Assembly: GCF_000003195.3 (NCBI RefSeq)
Contig: NC_012878.2
Coordinates: forward strand, 39,370,751 to 39,434,750
Length of the DNA: 64,000 nucleotides
Source: Sorghum bicolor
Taxonomy: Eukaryota > Streptophyta > Magnoliopsida > Poales > Poaceae
Direction: 5' to 3'
The translations under genes were made by a program, and so were the position numbers. This document shows positions 54,001-64,000 of this stretch, one piece after another. Positions within the stretch are counted from its first letter, which is position 1; each line of letters opens with the position of its first letter. A model generated the notes under the pieces. That model had not been told where the DNA came from. It ran no database searches and was given only the letters and a program-made list of their open reading frames with translations.

Positions 54001-55294
54001 GTGTCGATTAAGGACCGTTCCGTTGATGGCCTACTGGGTTGAGAATTTATAGTACTAACCACTTGCCCTCGGTAAGCCCGGTCTTGTGATCCCTCGACGC
54101 GAACAGCTACTCGCGCACTGGGAGTGGAAAGATGGCGAGAGTAGTGTGTACCCACCTTACGGATCTGAGATGACCGGAAAACATCTAGATCGGCTGTAGG
54201 ATGGTGGAGTACTGTGCTCTCAGGTGCCGCGAACCTGGTCAAATTTGGGGAGAGCTTGATTTGGGTTGATATATGCAAGATTTGGTTCTACATATGTCGG
54301 GTGGTTAGGAACTCCAGCTGGATTGCTAAGCGATTCGAATAGTCGTTGCTCCCCGATTGGGAGACTCAATTCCTTCGACCCTCATCGTAGTTAAATATGC
54401 AATTAAGTGATAAAATGAGAAAGGAGAAAATGTCTCATGAGGTTCGGATCCCAATTCCCGAACTCAGAGTGACATGAAGCTATGGTCGTTGGATAAATAA
54501 TACATTATTTTAGGACTAGGAACTCCCAGACTTGTCTGTGGGAGACAACTAGTTAGACTGTCCTCGAACTCCTCGGCCTCTTAAGGAGAGGAATTCGCAA
54601 GTAAAACTTGAAAGTAAGGATGCACTATTAGTAAGCTTTTACGCAAAACACTTTGGCTCCTTGCTCAGCCACTCCTTGTCTACCCTAAGCCTGCATTCCT
54701 AACTTCTCCTCTTTTTCCATCGGGTAAGTCTTGTTGAGTACTCCCGTACTCAGGGTTTCAATACCCCTATTGCAGGTGAAGCTCAGGAGCCGACTTGTTT
54801 CGGACCCTGTTGTGTGACCGTCGTCGAGGTTGACGACGAAGAAGAGTGAGCGTGACCCATGGGCAGGGTCTGTAAATTTGTAATCGAGGTACTAAAGTTT
54901 AAGTTGCTCCGCTGGACCTGGTTTGTAATAATACTCTGCTATTTGGAAGAACTCCTTTTGTAAAATAAGTTATGTAATACTTCCGCTGTTTTACTCTGAA
55001 ATATTATTTTGGTCGTATGTCGTTTGTGGTACTGCAATGTCTTCGCAACGAATGATCCTGGTGTTAAGGTGGCCACTTGCTATCCTGTAAGGGCGAGAAG
55101 AAGAAGTTCTCGTTAATTGACCATCACCAGTGGTCAGGACGAGCCGGCTTGGCACGCCACAGGTAGCAGTGGAATGAGCGTCCAGCGATGCTCATCGGAC
55201 TTCTAAAGTGGGAGGATCCCCGGCATCGCCGTCAGAGGTCCTTAGGACAATGACAGGTGTCGGTGGGCCCAAACACTTAGGGGGTTCTACCACA
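51012..55294 (+). repeat. RT-F 5' LTR
   Basis: 4283 bp, ends TGTAACATCC...CTACCACA. It includes a GC-rich block (51800-52830) whose open frames on both strands are shadows of composition, and an AT-rich block (52840-53460). No gene is called within it. Confidence 0.9.
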
Positions 55295-55296
55295 GC

Positions 55297-55308
55297 TGGT
55301 ATCAGAGC
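55297..55308 (+). other. RT-F primer binding site (tRNA-iMet)
   Basis: TGGTATCAGAGC, complementary to the 3' end of initiator tRNA-Met, two bases after the LTR. Confidence 0.93.
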
Positions 55309-55667
55309 GTTCGTTGCTAAGATGACTGTTGTATCCTTTGAAAAACTTCAAAATCATTTGGATCTAATGCTATAAACTGGCCTACTTTGAGTCCAAGTGC
55401 TTTAGTCCTAACTTACCCCTGTCTGTAGGCCTTCTTAGAATTTTTGAAGTGGTTTGGAGGAGCAACTTAAGTACTGCCCTATGTTGTAAAGTTTAAGGTA
55501 GTATCGTTGTGAACCGTTAGTAGGAATCGTAAGTTCGTGCATGCATCATGATGTATCACCTGGTTAAAATTTCCTTCCTCCTTGTTCGGGCTGGGTTGTA
55601 TAGAATCAATCCTATTCTTGCTAACCTTTAAGGTCTCCCTTACTAATCCAAACTTACCCTCTACAGG

Positions 55668-56372
55668 ATGCCTCGTTGGAAATTGACCCCCCACAAGAAG
55701 ACAGGTCTAAAAGGGGTCCCCAGACATCAGTTGGCTCCGCGCAGCGACCAAGCGAGCAGTAGCCGTTCCCCGCCGCAGCAGGAGGTGGACAGGTTGTCCG
55801 CCGAGTTGACCGAGGTGATGAGAGAAAGAATGTACAGTGTTATGGAGATCGACAAACTCAAAGCTCAACTAGCCAAAGAAAAACAAGCTACTGAGAACTG
55901 TGAGGCCATGTTGTCAAGTACGGTGGAGGAGAGGAATGCCGCCGTTGCCCGAGAAGAAGAGGCCCGGAGCGCACACAGGCACGAGATGATTAGGATGAAT
56001 GCGAAGCTGGGCAAGGCCAGGTACCTTAAAGATTTGTACGAGAAGATGGCGGCTACGATCACCGCGCAGCGGGATGTTGCGTGGCAGCGAGAGGACCAGC
56101 TCCAGTTGGAGAAGCTAGAGCTAGCACATCATTTAGATACCGTTAATGACTTGGCAATGCAATATCGTGATATTGCATTTGATTTATATCATCAGCTATA
56201 CCCACCTCCAGGTGAAGGAGAGATGGATACGGATGGCGAGTTGGCAGACGACGGGGAACCCGATCAAGGCCTCAGTGATGAAGAGGAGTCCGACCCCAAT
56301 GACAACAACCCAGGGGGTAATCAGGATGATGGCAATGACGACCCAGGCTACAGCTCTGGCCACACCGACTAG
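55668..56372 (+). CDS. RT-F pre-gag ORF with coiled coil
   Basis: 234 codons, intact, between the PBS and gag. The N-terminus is basic and proline-rich; residues about 45-165 are heptad-like and charged (VDRLSAELTEVMRERMYSV, KLKAQLAKEKQAT), predicting a coiled coil; the last 60 residues are strongly acidic (DTDGELADDGEPDQG, EEESDPNDNN). No enzymatic motif. A similar extra ORF ahead of gag ('orf0') has, as I recall, been reported in rice Tekay/Del-type elements such as RIRE3 and RIRE8. It differs from its neighbours in lacking stops. An acceptor-like CTCTACAG lies just before its ATG. Confidence 0.7.
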   Translation: MPRWKLTPHKKTGLKGVPRHQLAPRSDQASSSRSPPQQEVDRLSAELTEVMRERMYSVMEIDKLKAQLAKEKQATENCEAMLSSTVEERNAAVAREEEARSAHRHEMIRMNAKLGKARYLKDLYEKMAATITAQRDVAWQREDQLQLEKLELAHHLDTVNDLAMQYRDIAFDLYHQLYPPPGEGEMDTDGELADDGEPDQGLSDEEESDPNDNNPGGNQDDGNDDPGYSSGHTD

Positions 56373-56576
56373 TTCGGTGAAACCGCGGGCAACGTCGTTG
56401 TAGGATTCCTAGTTTACCGTAGTGGGGTCGGGTTTGTAATATAAAGTTTTCTTCCAGTTTGAGAAGTTGTACTTGCTTGTTCCTGGTGTGTCGAACTGAT
56501 GTTTAATAAATATATGGAAGTCTGTAAGATATGTTCTATGTTATGTTGTAACAAGTACCTATGACTCTTGTAGCAG

Positions 56577-59500
56577 ATGCCGATGCGTACACGTGGATCT
56601 GATGGAGCTGGGACATCTCAGGGAGGGGATGATATCCCCAACCCTCCACCTGCTCCACCTTCTTTGGCTGATGCCATTGCTGTTCTGTTGAGTGCCACTA
56701 CCGACAACGCTCGCTTACTGCGCGAGCTAGCACAGCGTCAACCACACCCCGCCCCAAACTTCAGGGCACAGCACAATGGGGACGGAGAAGCTCGGTACGT
56801 GGACTTTACCGAGACAAGGCCCCCGGTTTTCACTAAAGCTGATGAGCCGTTAGAAGCGGATGATTGGCTCCGGACCATGGAGCACAAGTTCAGTTTGATT
56901 CAGTGTTCAGAAACTCAGAAGCCCCTGTTTGCAGCTCAGCAGCTTCGGGGGGCTGCAGGTGCCTGGTGGGAGAACTTCCTAGCTATCCAAGCTTCGGGAC
57001 ACCAGGTCACCTGGACCGAGTTTAAGGACGCGTTCTGCGCCCATTACATCCCCGAAGGGCTCATGGCCATGCAGGCCGAAGAATTTCTCGCCTTGCAACA
57101 AGGCGATAAAAGTGTCATAGAATACGTGGCAAAGTTTAATCATCTCCCTCAATATGCCACAGACCATGTGAACACTGACAGAAAGAAGAAAGCCTGCTTC
57201 ATGCGTGGTCTAAATACTAAACTTCAGACCATGATGACCACCTGCCAAAATGCTACCTTCTATGAGGCGGTAAATATTGCCATCGCCTCTGAGGAAAAGA
57301 ATAGGAAGCACAAAGAGGCCAAGAAGAAGGCTGCTTCTTCCTCTTTCTCTGGTCGCGGTCAAAAGCGCCAGAGAATCATTTATCATCCGCAGGGCCATGG
57401 ACGCTTTCAAGCGCCGTCACCTTATCGTGGTCCTTTCTCCCCTCCACAGTATAGACCAGGGCAGCAGGTATACTCTCGACCTACTACCATCGCTCTTGCA
57501 CCACGCCAGCCGAACGCCCCAGGTGTTCGCCCCACTGCTCCGCCCAGCCACAATTACCCTTGTTTCAATTGTGGTAAGCCTGGGCATTTCTCTAAAGAGT
57601 GCCCTTTCCCCCGCCAAACCAACCCTACCTTCCAAAGGCCACCTATGGGCCAACCCCAGCCGGGTCAATTCAGGACTGGGGTTCAGAAGGGACAACCTGT
57701 GCAAAGGGGAAAACCAGCGAAGAAAGTGGGACAAGTCTTCCATACGGAGGTGGAGACGATCCCGGAGGGTGAACCAGTAATGATGGGTACGTTTCCTGTT
57801 GCGAAACATCCTGCTTTAATGCTTTTTGATTCTGGTGCATCTCATACATTCATCAACCGCACCTTTGTGTTAAAGCATGGTATACCCATTGGGGAAACAC
57901 AAGATCATTTTTATATACAGTCGCCAGGAGGACGGCTGAGCTCTAAAGAAATGGTTCACCAGGTACCCATCGAATTTGGTGGGCATAGTTTTCCCACTAG
58001 CATGATTGTTCTTAAAGACCAGGAGATTGATGTCATACTAGGCATGAACCGGATGGCACAACGAGGGGTTGTGCTAGACACTTTGCATCGAACCATTAAA
58101 ATCCCATTGCCCAATGAGAATTCTTATTTGCTAATTCAATTAGTTACTCCCAAGCGGACAATTGGGCAAGTTCATGCCGCTAATGTGTCTGAAGTCAAAG
58201 ATATCCCGGTAGTTCGGGATTTTCCGGATGTATTTCCTGAAGACTTACCAGGTCTGCCTCCGGACCGGGATATACAATTCAGTATAGAATTGAAACCAGG
58301 GACAGCCCCAATATCTCGAAGGGCCTACAGAATGGCACCGAAAGAGCTGGCCGAATTAAAAACCCAATTACAAGAGCTGTTGCAGAAAAGTTTTATTCAG
58401 CCCAGTTCTTCTCCATGGGGTTGCCCAGCCTTGTTTGTGAAAAAGAAAGATCAAACATTAAGGCTGTGTGTCGACTATCGTCCCCTAAATGAGGTGACAA
58501 TTAAGAACAAGTACCCGTTGCCCCGTATTGACTTATTATTTGACCAGCTAGCCGGGGCCAAAGTATTCTCAAAAATTGATTTGAGATCAGGGTACCACCA
58601 AATTAAAATTAGGCCGGAAGATGTGCCCAAGACAGCTTTTACAACCCGTTACGGGCTGTATGAATACTTGGTAATGTCTTTTGGGTTGACCAATGCACCG
58701 GCCCATTTCATGTACCTGATGAACTCTGTCTTCATGCCAGAACTAGACAAATTTGTAGTCGTCTTTATTGATGACATCTTAATTTACTCTAAGACTAAGA
58801 AAGAACATGCGGAACATTTGAGAATCGTGCTAACCCATCTTAGGGAGCATCAACTATATGCCAAGTTTAGCAAATGTGAGTTCTGGCTGGACAAAGTTAA
58901 TTTCCTGGGTAATGTATTATCAGCGGAGGGAGTCGCTGTAGACCCAGGCAAGGTAGAAGATGTGTTGAATTGGAAACCCCCGACTACGGTACATGAGGTC
59001 CGTAGTTTTCTGGGTATGGCGGGATATTACCGTCGTTTTATCCCGGACTTTTGAAGAGTCGCCAAACCAATTACGACCTTGCTCAAGAATCAAACAAGAT
59101 TTGTTTGGTCACCCCAATGTGAGCAAGCCTTTCAGACTCTGAAAAGATTGTTGACAACTGCACCTGTCTTGGCCCAGCCAGATATTGAAAAACCCTTTGA
59201 TGTGTATTGTGACGCATCAGGGATTGGGATAGGCTATGTGCTAATGCAGGAGGGTCGCGTGATTGCATATGCCTCCAGACAGCTTAGACCACATGAAGAG
59301 AATTACCCGACCCATGATCTTGAACTAGCCGCCGTGGTACATGCACTAAAGATCTGGCGCCATTATCTGTTGGGGAACACATGTCATCTATACACAGATC
59401 ACAAAAGCTTGAAGTATATTTTTACTCAAGCCGAGCTTAATATGCGCCAACGAAGGTGGCTAGAACTAATCAAAGATTACGACCTTGAGGTGCATTATCA

Positions 59501-61109
59501 TCCTGGCAAGGCGAATGTAGTAGCTGATGCCCTCAGTCGTAAGGCTCACTGTAATTGCTTAACAGTGACGCCTAGAGATATAACTTTGTGCCAAGAGCTA
59601 GAGAACTTGGGGATAGAAATGATTTCCCAAGGAAGCCTTGCCAATCTAAAGATTGACTTCAATCTCGAAGCTCAAATCATAGAGGCACAAAAGGAAGACA
59701 AAGGCATGAAACATCTTAAGGAGAAAATTTTTAATAGAGCACCCACAGACTTTAAGGTGGATGATGCAGGGGTGATCTGGTTCAAGAGTCGGTTAGTGGT
59801 TCCAAAGGTACCTGAGCTACGTCAACGAATCCTGGATGAAGCTCATACCACGAGGTATTCTATTCATCCGGGAAGCAATAAGATGTATCAGGACCTAAAG
59901 CAAAGGTTTTGGTGGACGAAAATGAAGATAGAGATAGCTCGCTATGTGGCCTAATGTGACACCTGTCGAAAGGTCAAAGCTATTCATCTCAAGTCCGCTG
60001 GGGAATTGCAGCCTCTGCCTATCCCAGCATGGAAATGGGATGACATAAGTATGGATTTCATAGTAGGATTGCCCAAGACAGCCAAAGGCTTTGATTCAAT
60101 TTGGGTCATAGTGGATCGTCTCACCAAAACAACACATTTCTTGCCTGTAAAACTATTGTATCCTGCCTCCACCTATGCTAAGATTTACTTTGATCGTATC
60201 CTAAGTCTGCATGGGGTGCCAAAGACAATAGTGTCGGACAGAGGCACACAATTTGTCTCCCAATTCTGGAAATGTTTACACGAATCCTTGGGCACCAAGC
60301 TTTTATATAGCACAGCCTACCACCCTCAAACAGGTGGGCAAACTGAGAGGGTGAATCAAACCCTAGAAGATCTATTAAGATCTTGTGCCCTAAATTTTCC
60401 AGATAAGTGGGATGACTGTTTGCCTCTAGCAGAATTTTCTTACAACAATAGCTACCAAGAGAGTATCAAGATGGCTCCCTTTGAGGCACTATATGGCCGT
60501 CGATGTCGAACTCCGTTGCACTGGTCGGAACCTGGAGAAAGATGGTTCTTCAGAGTTGACTTAGTGAAAGAGACTGAGAACAAAGTGAGACAAATCCAAA
60601 ATAACTTGAAAGTTGCTCAGTCCCGACAAAAAAGCTACGCCGATAAGAGACGTCGACCATTATGATTCGTCAAAGGTGATCATGTGTATTTGAAAGTATC
60701 CCCAATGAAAGGGGTAAATCGTTTTGGTGTTAAAGGCAAGTTAGCACCACGTTACATTGGTCCATTTCTAATCATTGACCGATGTGGATAGGTAGCCTAC
60801 CGCCTTAAACTGCCCGAACGATTATCCGGGATACATAATGTGTTCCATGTGTCTCAACTGAAGAAGTGTCTTCGGGTACCAGACCAAGTTCAAGATATTG
60901 AAGATGTAGAACTTGAACCAGATCTAACTTATTCAGAGTATCCTATCCGAGTACTGGATCAAAGGAAGAGAGTTACCCGAAGAACGACTACCAAGTGGTA
61001 CAAGATACAGTGGAGCCAGCACTCTGAAGAGGAAGCCACCTGGGAATCTGAAGATTATCTGCTGGAGAATTTCCCTGAATTCCACGCTTCTCTTCAGGAC
61101 AACAGGTGA
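56577..61109 (+). pseudogene. RT-F gag-pol with chromodomain
   Basis: One frame from ATG 56577 to TGA 61107-61109, broken by TGA 59052-59054, TAA 59952-59954, TGA 60663-60665 and TAG 60789-60791. Order: Gag core (about 56850-57290: [31 protein letters not shown]), zinc knuckle [14 protein letters not shown] (about 57562), protease [11 protein letters not shown] (about 57823), RT with [14 protein letters not shown] and [10 protein letters not shown] (about 58767), RNase H ([31 protein letters not shown]), integrase HHCC (HPGSN...CDTC), DDE (MDFIVGLPK, SDRGTQFVSQFW, TGGQTERVNQ), and a chromodomain (YKIQWSQHSEEEATWESED). The first stop falls just before the RNase H, so RT itself is complete. Confidence 0.9.
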
Positions 61110-61286
61110 TAAATAGGGGGTGTATTTGAGTGAAGGAAAAGAGTAGCCAACACCATGTACCTTGTGTACATATATGTTTATAATGGAGTGGTTTTTCCCA
61201 ACTTCCTGCTTTATGAGAAAATTGAAGATGAAAGAGTTTTGACAAATTTCCTTTTCCATTACTTACCCTAAGGCTTTAAATCTTGG

Positions 61287-61314
61287 GGGCGAGATTTCTT
61301 TAAGGGGGGAGGGC
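61287..61314 (+). other. RT-F polypurine tract region
   Basis: TTGGGGGCGAGATTTC then TTTAAGGGGGGAGGGC directly before the 3' LTR at 61315, the usual Tekay layout. Confidence 0.85.
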
Positions 61315-64000
61315 TGTAACATCCCCGATGTTACGGTTACTAAAATCGGATCATGGCATCATCAGCATTGCACAACATAGTTGTTAAGCACACCTTGATG
61401 CATCAACTTAAAATGAGTTTAATTTGGTTGAATGTGCTTAGGGAATTAAAGTGTGTTTATCTTGTTAGTGAGGCTTGAGTTGGTTGCTAGAACCCTAGGG
61501 TGAAGGTTTTCCGAAGGCTTGGGGGGGGGGAAACCCTGATTTTTGAACCCTAGATTTGCCCCCTTTCACACAATTTGAAAACTAAGCAAAATTTGAGGTT
61601 GAGTTCAAAAGCACAGTTGTAGATCTTGTCAAGATGTACAACTTTGGTGTTTTGAGTTTTTGGAGTTTCAATACAAAATTCAAAGTAATTTTGAAAATAC
61701 AGATTTCCAGAAAGTGTCCCCTTTTCCAATTTAAACCTCCAATTCAAAATCCATTGGGAATTTTAAAAAGTGGTCAACACTAAAGTTGTAGAGCACAAAA
61801 AGTTGAGCAACTTTCATGTTGGGAGTTTTTCAAGTTGTTTACGAAAAACAAAAGTAATTTTAGAAATTCTAATTTGCCCCAATTCAAAAATTTGAATTTC
61901 CTTGAATTGGGATTTGAAATCCAAACTGTTTTGTCAAATTCATCTTGTTCCACTGAGATTTGGCATTGGTGACCAAAAGAAGTTTTGTAGTTTATAAAAT
62001 TGTGCACAACTTTTGTTTTGATGGAATTTTGTGTTCAGTTCAAATTTTGGGTGAATTCCACAAAAGTCAGAAAAGGGGGGATAAGGGTCTGCTACAGTGA
62101 TCCGATATGGATCACCGGCTCCCTGTCCAGCGCAGCCGCCGCGCGAGCAGCGCCACGCGCATGCGTGCGTGCACGCAGCTGCTTGCTGCCAGGGTCGCCA
62201 GGCAACGTGGATGCCCCGGGCTTGCTTTCCCCTCCATTTGAGCGCAGCGTGGACGACGCCGTGCGTTTCCTCCGTCCTGAGCCATAGAACCCGACGAGTC
62301 TTTCTCTCCCAAATTCACCAAAACCACTCCTTCCCGAGCCAATTTGAGCATTCCAGAGTCTTCGTCACCTTCGTGCGAACCCAGTGCACCCCCAAACTCC
62401 CTCTCTAACCCCCTCAAACGCCAGAGCTCCTCCCTCTTCTCCAACTCCGGCCGAGACCGCCGCCGCGGAGTTCTTCGCGTGGCCACGGTGTTCCAGTGAG
62501 TATCACACCCCGCTGGCGACTGTTTCAAGTTCCTTCCGTGCCCCGGTTGCTCATGCGCTCGCTCCCTTTCTTTGAATGTGAGCAGGATCACCGGAACGAG
62601 CTTGCCGGAGCCAGAGCCCCCGCCCGACGACACTGCCTCCGTCGCCAGCAGCTTCAGCTGCTTCCCCGAGCCTTGCAGCGTGAGCACCATCCTCCCCAAC
62701 CCCTGTGGAAGCTCGCTAGGCCGTCGTCTTGCACTCTACCGGGTCCTGGTGGCCGGCCGATAGTCGGCCATGGCGGCCGTCCGCCGGTGACGCGGTTGCG
62801 ATAGACAGAGGGCGGTAGAGCGCGAGTAAGTGGTAGGGATCGGTCCGCGGAAGTGAGGCGGAGCTGATGCGCACGCGCGCGGGGGCCGGGGACCTCGCTA
62901 ACGGCTGCCGGAGCTGCGGAAGCGCCGTCGTGCGTGAAGGGGACGAAACTGACTGGTGGGGTCGTCCTGTCAGTGTCTCGCTGGAAGAGGGGGGGGGATC
63001 CTGACGAGCAGGGCCCGCTCGTCAGTGGCCGCGTGAGAGAGAGCGCGCGCGCAGTCCGCGCGGGAGAGCGCTCGCGGGCCGTCTTGGGCCGGATCCAAGC
63101 AGGCCGCCGGTGCAGCACAGTGCACTTTCTCTTTTTCCTTTTTGGTTAAAAATGCTTGATGTTTGAAATTGTGTAATAAATTGTGTGGTGATCCAAAAAT
63201 CATGGAAATTTTTGTATAAATTCCCTGAAATAGTTAGAACCCAAGAAAAATATGAGGCTCTGTTTTCTGATAGCTTGCCAGGATATAAAAAAAAATTGGG
63301 TCTTTTAATTAGCAAATAAAACTGTGATGATTTTTAATAATTTATCAGTATGTGCAAAAATCACCAAATTTTGTGGAGAGCCTCTGAGTATTATTCTCTG
63401 TCTCCACACAAAGTTTGGTGACATTTGGATAATGTTTGAGCAAAATATTGTTAAATCCTTATTTAGTAATTAAATAATAATTCTAGAATAATTACATAAT
63501 AATTAGTTAATTGCTCAAGATTAGGATTTGGGTGATTTTGGGATTATGTGATGACCTGAGGTCATTAACCCTAATGACCTTTGGCATTTAATTATTGTTT
63601 GGCCTTAATGCTTAATTACTATCATTAGTGATTAATTAAGAGTTAATTAAGGTAACTAGGATTAATAATTAATTAATTCAGAATAATTATGGATTAAGAA
63701 AAATATTAATTTACAGATACCACCTCTTGGGTAAAGACACTTAGTTGTTAAACAACTTTATTTATTAGTTTATTCTGAGTTGCACCAAGAAGGCAAGTTG
63801 TACTCGACTTAGCCCTTCTTGCACAGTTGTCATATGCATATCATGAGCATTCATCCTTTTGCGTATAGTGCACGTGACCGAAGGAGCGCCCGTTGAACCG
63901 AACCCCGAGGTCGGTGCTCCGTTCGAGGAAGTCAGATCCGAGACTTGGGAAGTCTCCGAGGGTCCCTCTCTGCCCTGCAACCAAGGCAAGCCCCGGATGC
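61315..64000 (+). repeat. RT-F 3' LTR (partial)
   Basis: First 2686 bp of the LTR, collinear with 51012-53697. All open frames here duplicate those of the 5' LTR and are not genes. Confidence 0.93.

Larger units (their letters stand above)
51012..64000 (+). mobile_element. RT-F: Tekay/Del chromovirus with 4.3 kb LTRs, running off the window
   Basis: Starts TGTAACATCC at 51012. 5' LTR 51012-55294 (4283 bp), tRNA-iMet PBS at 55297, an extra ORF (55668-56372), gag-pol in one frame (56577-61109) with four in-frame stops, PPT, and a 3' LTR from 61315 that is cut by the window edge after 2686 bp. The two LTRs show about 30 mismatches over that length by eye (about 1.1%), so the insertion is recent. 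A C-terminal chromodomain and iMet primer fit Tekay/Del. The expected end is near 65,597, outside the window. Confidence 0.93.

Noticed and set aside
1..64000. CRISPR array, bacterial operon, rRNA or tRNA gene
   Set aside because: No regularly spaced identical direct repeats with unique spacers, no Shine-Dalgarno-led gene runs, and no tRNA cloverleaf box A/B pair was noticed; tRNA-like matches are only the primer binding sites.

Overview
The window looks like a nested, retrotransposon-packed stretch of a grass (Poaceae) nuclear genome. Three things suggest this: Ty3/gypsy families with grass-type signatures (Tat elements with antisense extra genes, Tekay/Del chromoviruses with 2.8 and 4.3 kb LTRs, an Athila-like element primed by tRNA-Asp), a Tourist/Harbinger-type MITE with TAA target duplications, and CACTA-type subterminal repeats. 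I see no intact single-copy host gene. The only possible host-derived pieces are two gene fragments, at 35.0-35.3 kb and 37.2-37.6 kb. Everything rests on reading the sequence; no database was searched.

Layout. 1-1637: degenerate repeats (an LTR-like end, a 43-44 bp degenerate tandem repeat, a retroposon-like 3' end). 1638-15855: RT-A, a complete minus-strand Tat-lineage element (LTRs 1638-2627 and 14868-15855, TSD GTTCT) that also carries a six-exon extra gene on the opposite strand (3557-7860). 15924-34587: a Tourist-like MITE (TSD TAA) split by RT-B, a Tekay-type chromovirus (16264-34475, TSD GCCAG) that has lost most of its inside. The 3' LTR of RT-B is in turn split by RT-C, a complete plus-strand Tat-lineage element (21098-33486, TSD CCCTC) with its own opposite-strand, six-exon plant-mobile-domain (PMD) gene (28893-32159). 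34591-38660: AT-rich sequence with a host-like exon, a 1 kb hAT relic, CACTA pieces with an NHL-like gene fragment, and a chromovirus integrase/chromodomain relic. 39131-50263: a Tekay-family LTR (RT-D, minus strand) split by RT-E, an Athila-like element without reverse transcriptase (40096-48390, TSD TAGCC) that encodes Gag plus two protease-like domains in tandem. 50353-51011: a Tat-family LTR (same family as RT-C) cut by RT-F. 51012-64000: RT-F, a Tekay/Del chromovirus with 4.28 kb LTRs, a coiled-coil ORF ahead of gag, and a chromodomain; its 3' LTR runs off the window.

How the parts work together. Each autonomous element follows the usual cycle: LTR promoter, tRNA-primed reverse transcription from the PBS, plus-strand priming from the PPT, Gag particle, protease, RT/RNase H and integrase. 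Almost every gag-pol frame has in-frame stops; most fit C-to-T changes. LTR pairs are nonetheless about 98-99% identical by eye for RT-A, RT-C, RT-E and RT-F, so the insertions are young.

The most unusual signal is in the two Tat elements. RT-C is filled with the hexamer GCCGAT/ATCGGC (about 100 copies by hand count in 12.4 kb, on both strands, in several reading frames, in coding and non-coding parts). RT-A is filled with CTCGAG (about 39 copies in its 12.2 kb interior) but has almost no GCCGAT, and RT-C has few CTCGAG. Each also carries a spliced antisense gene with its own TATA box, whose predicted protein has a globular N-terminal domain, a basic NLS-like stretch, a low-complexity linker and a C-terminal coiled coil. 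My inference, untested, is that each element may encode a protein that recognises its own proliferated motif, by analogy with the VANC anti-silencing proteins of Arabidopsis VANDAL elements. RT-C's gene appears uninterrupted; RT-A's has one in-frame stop.
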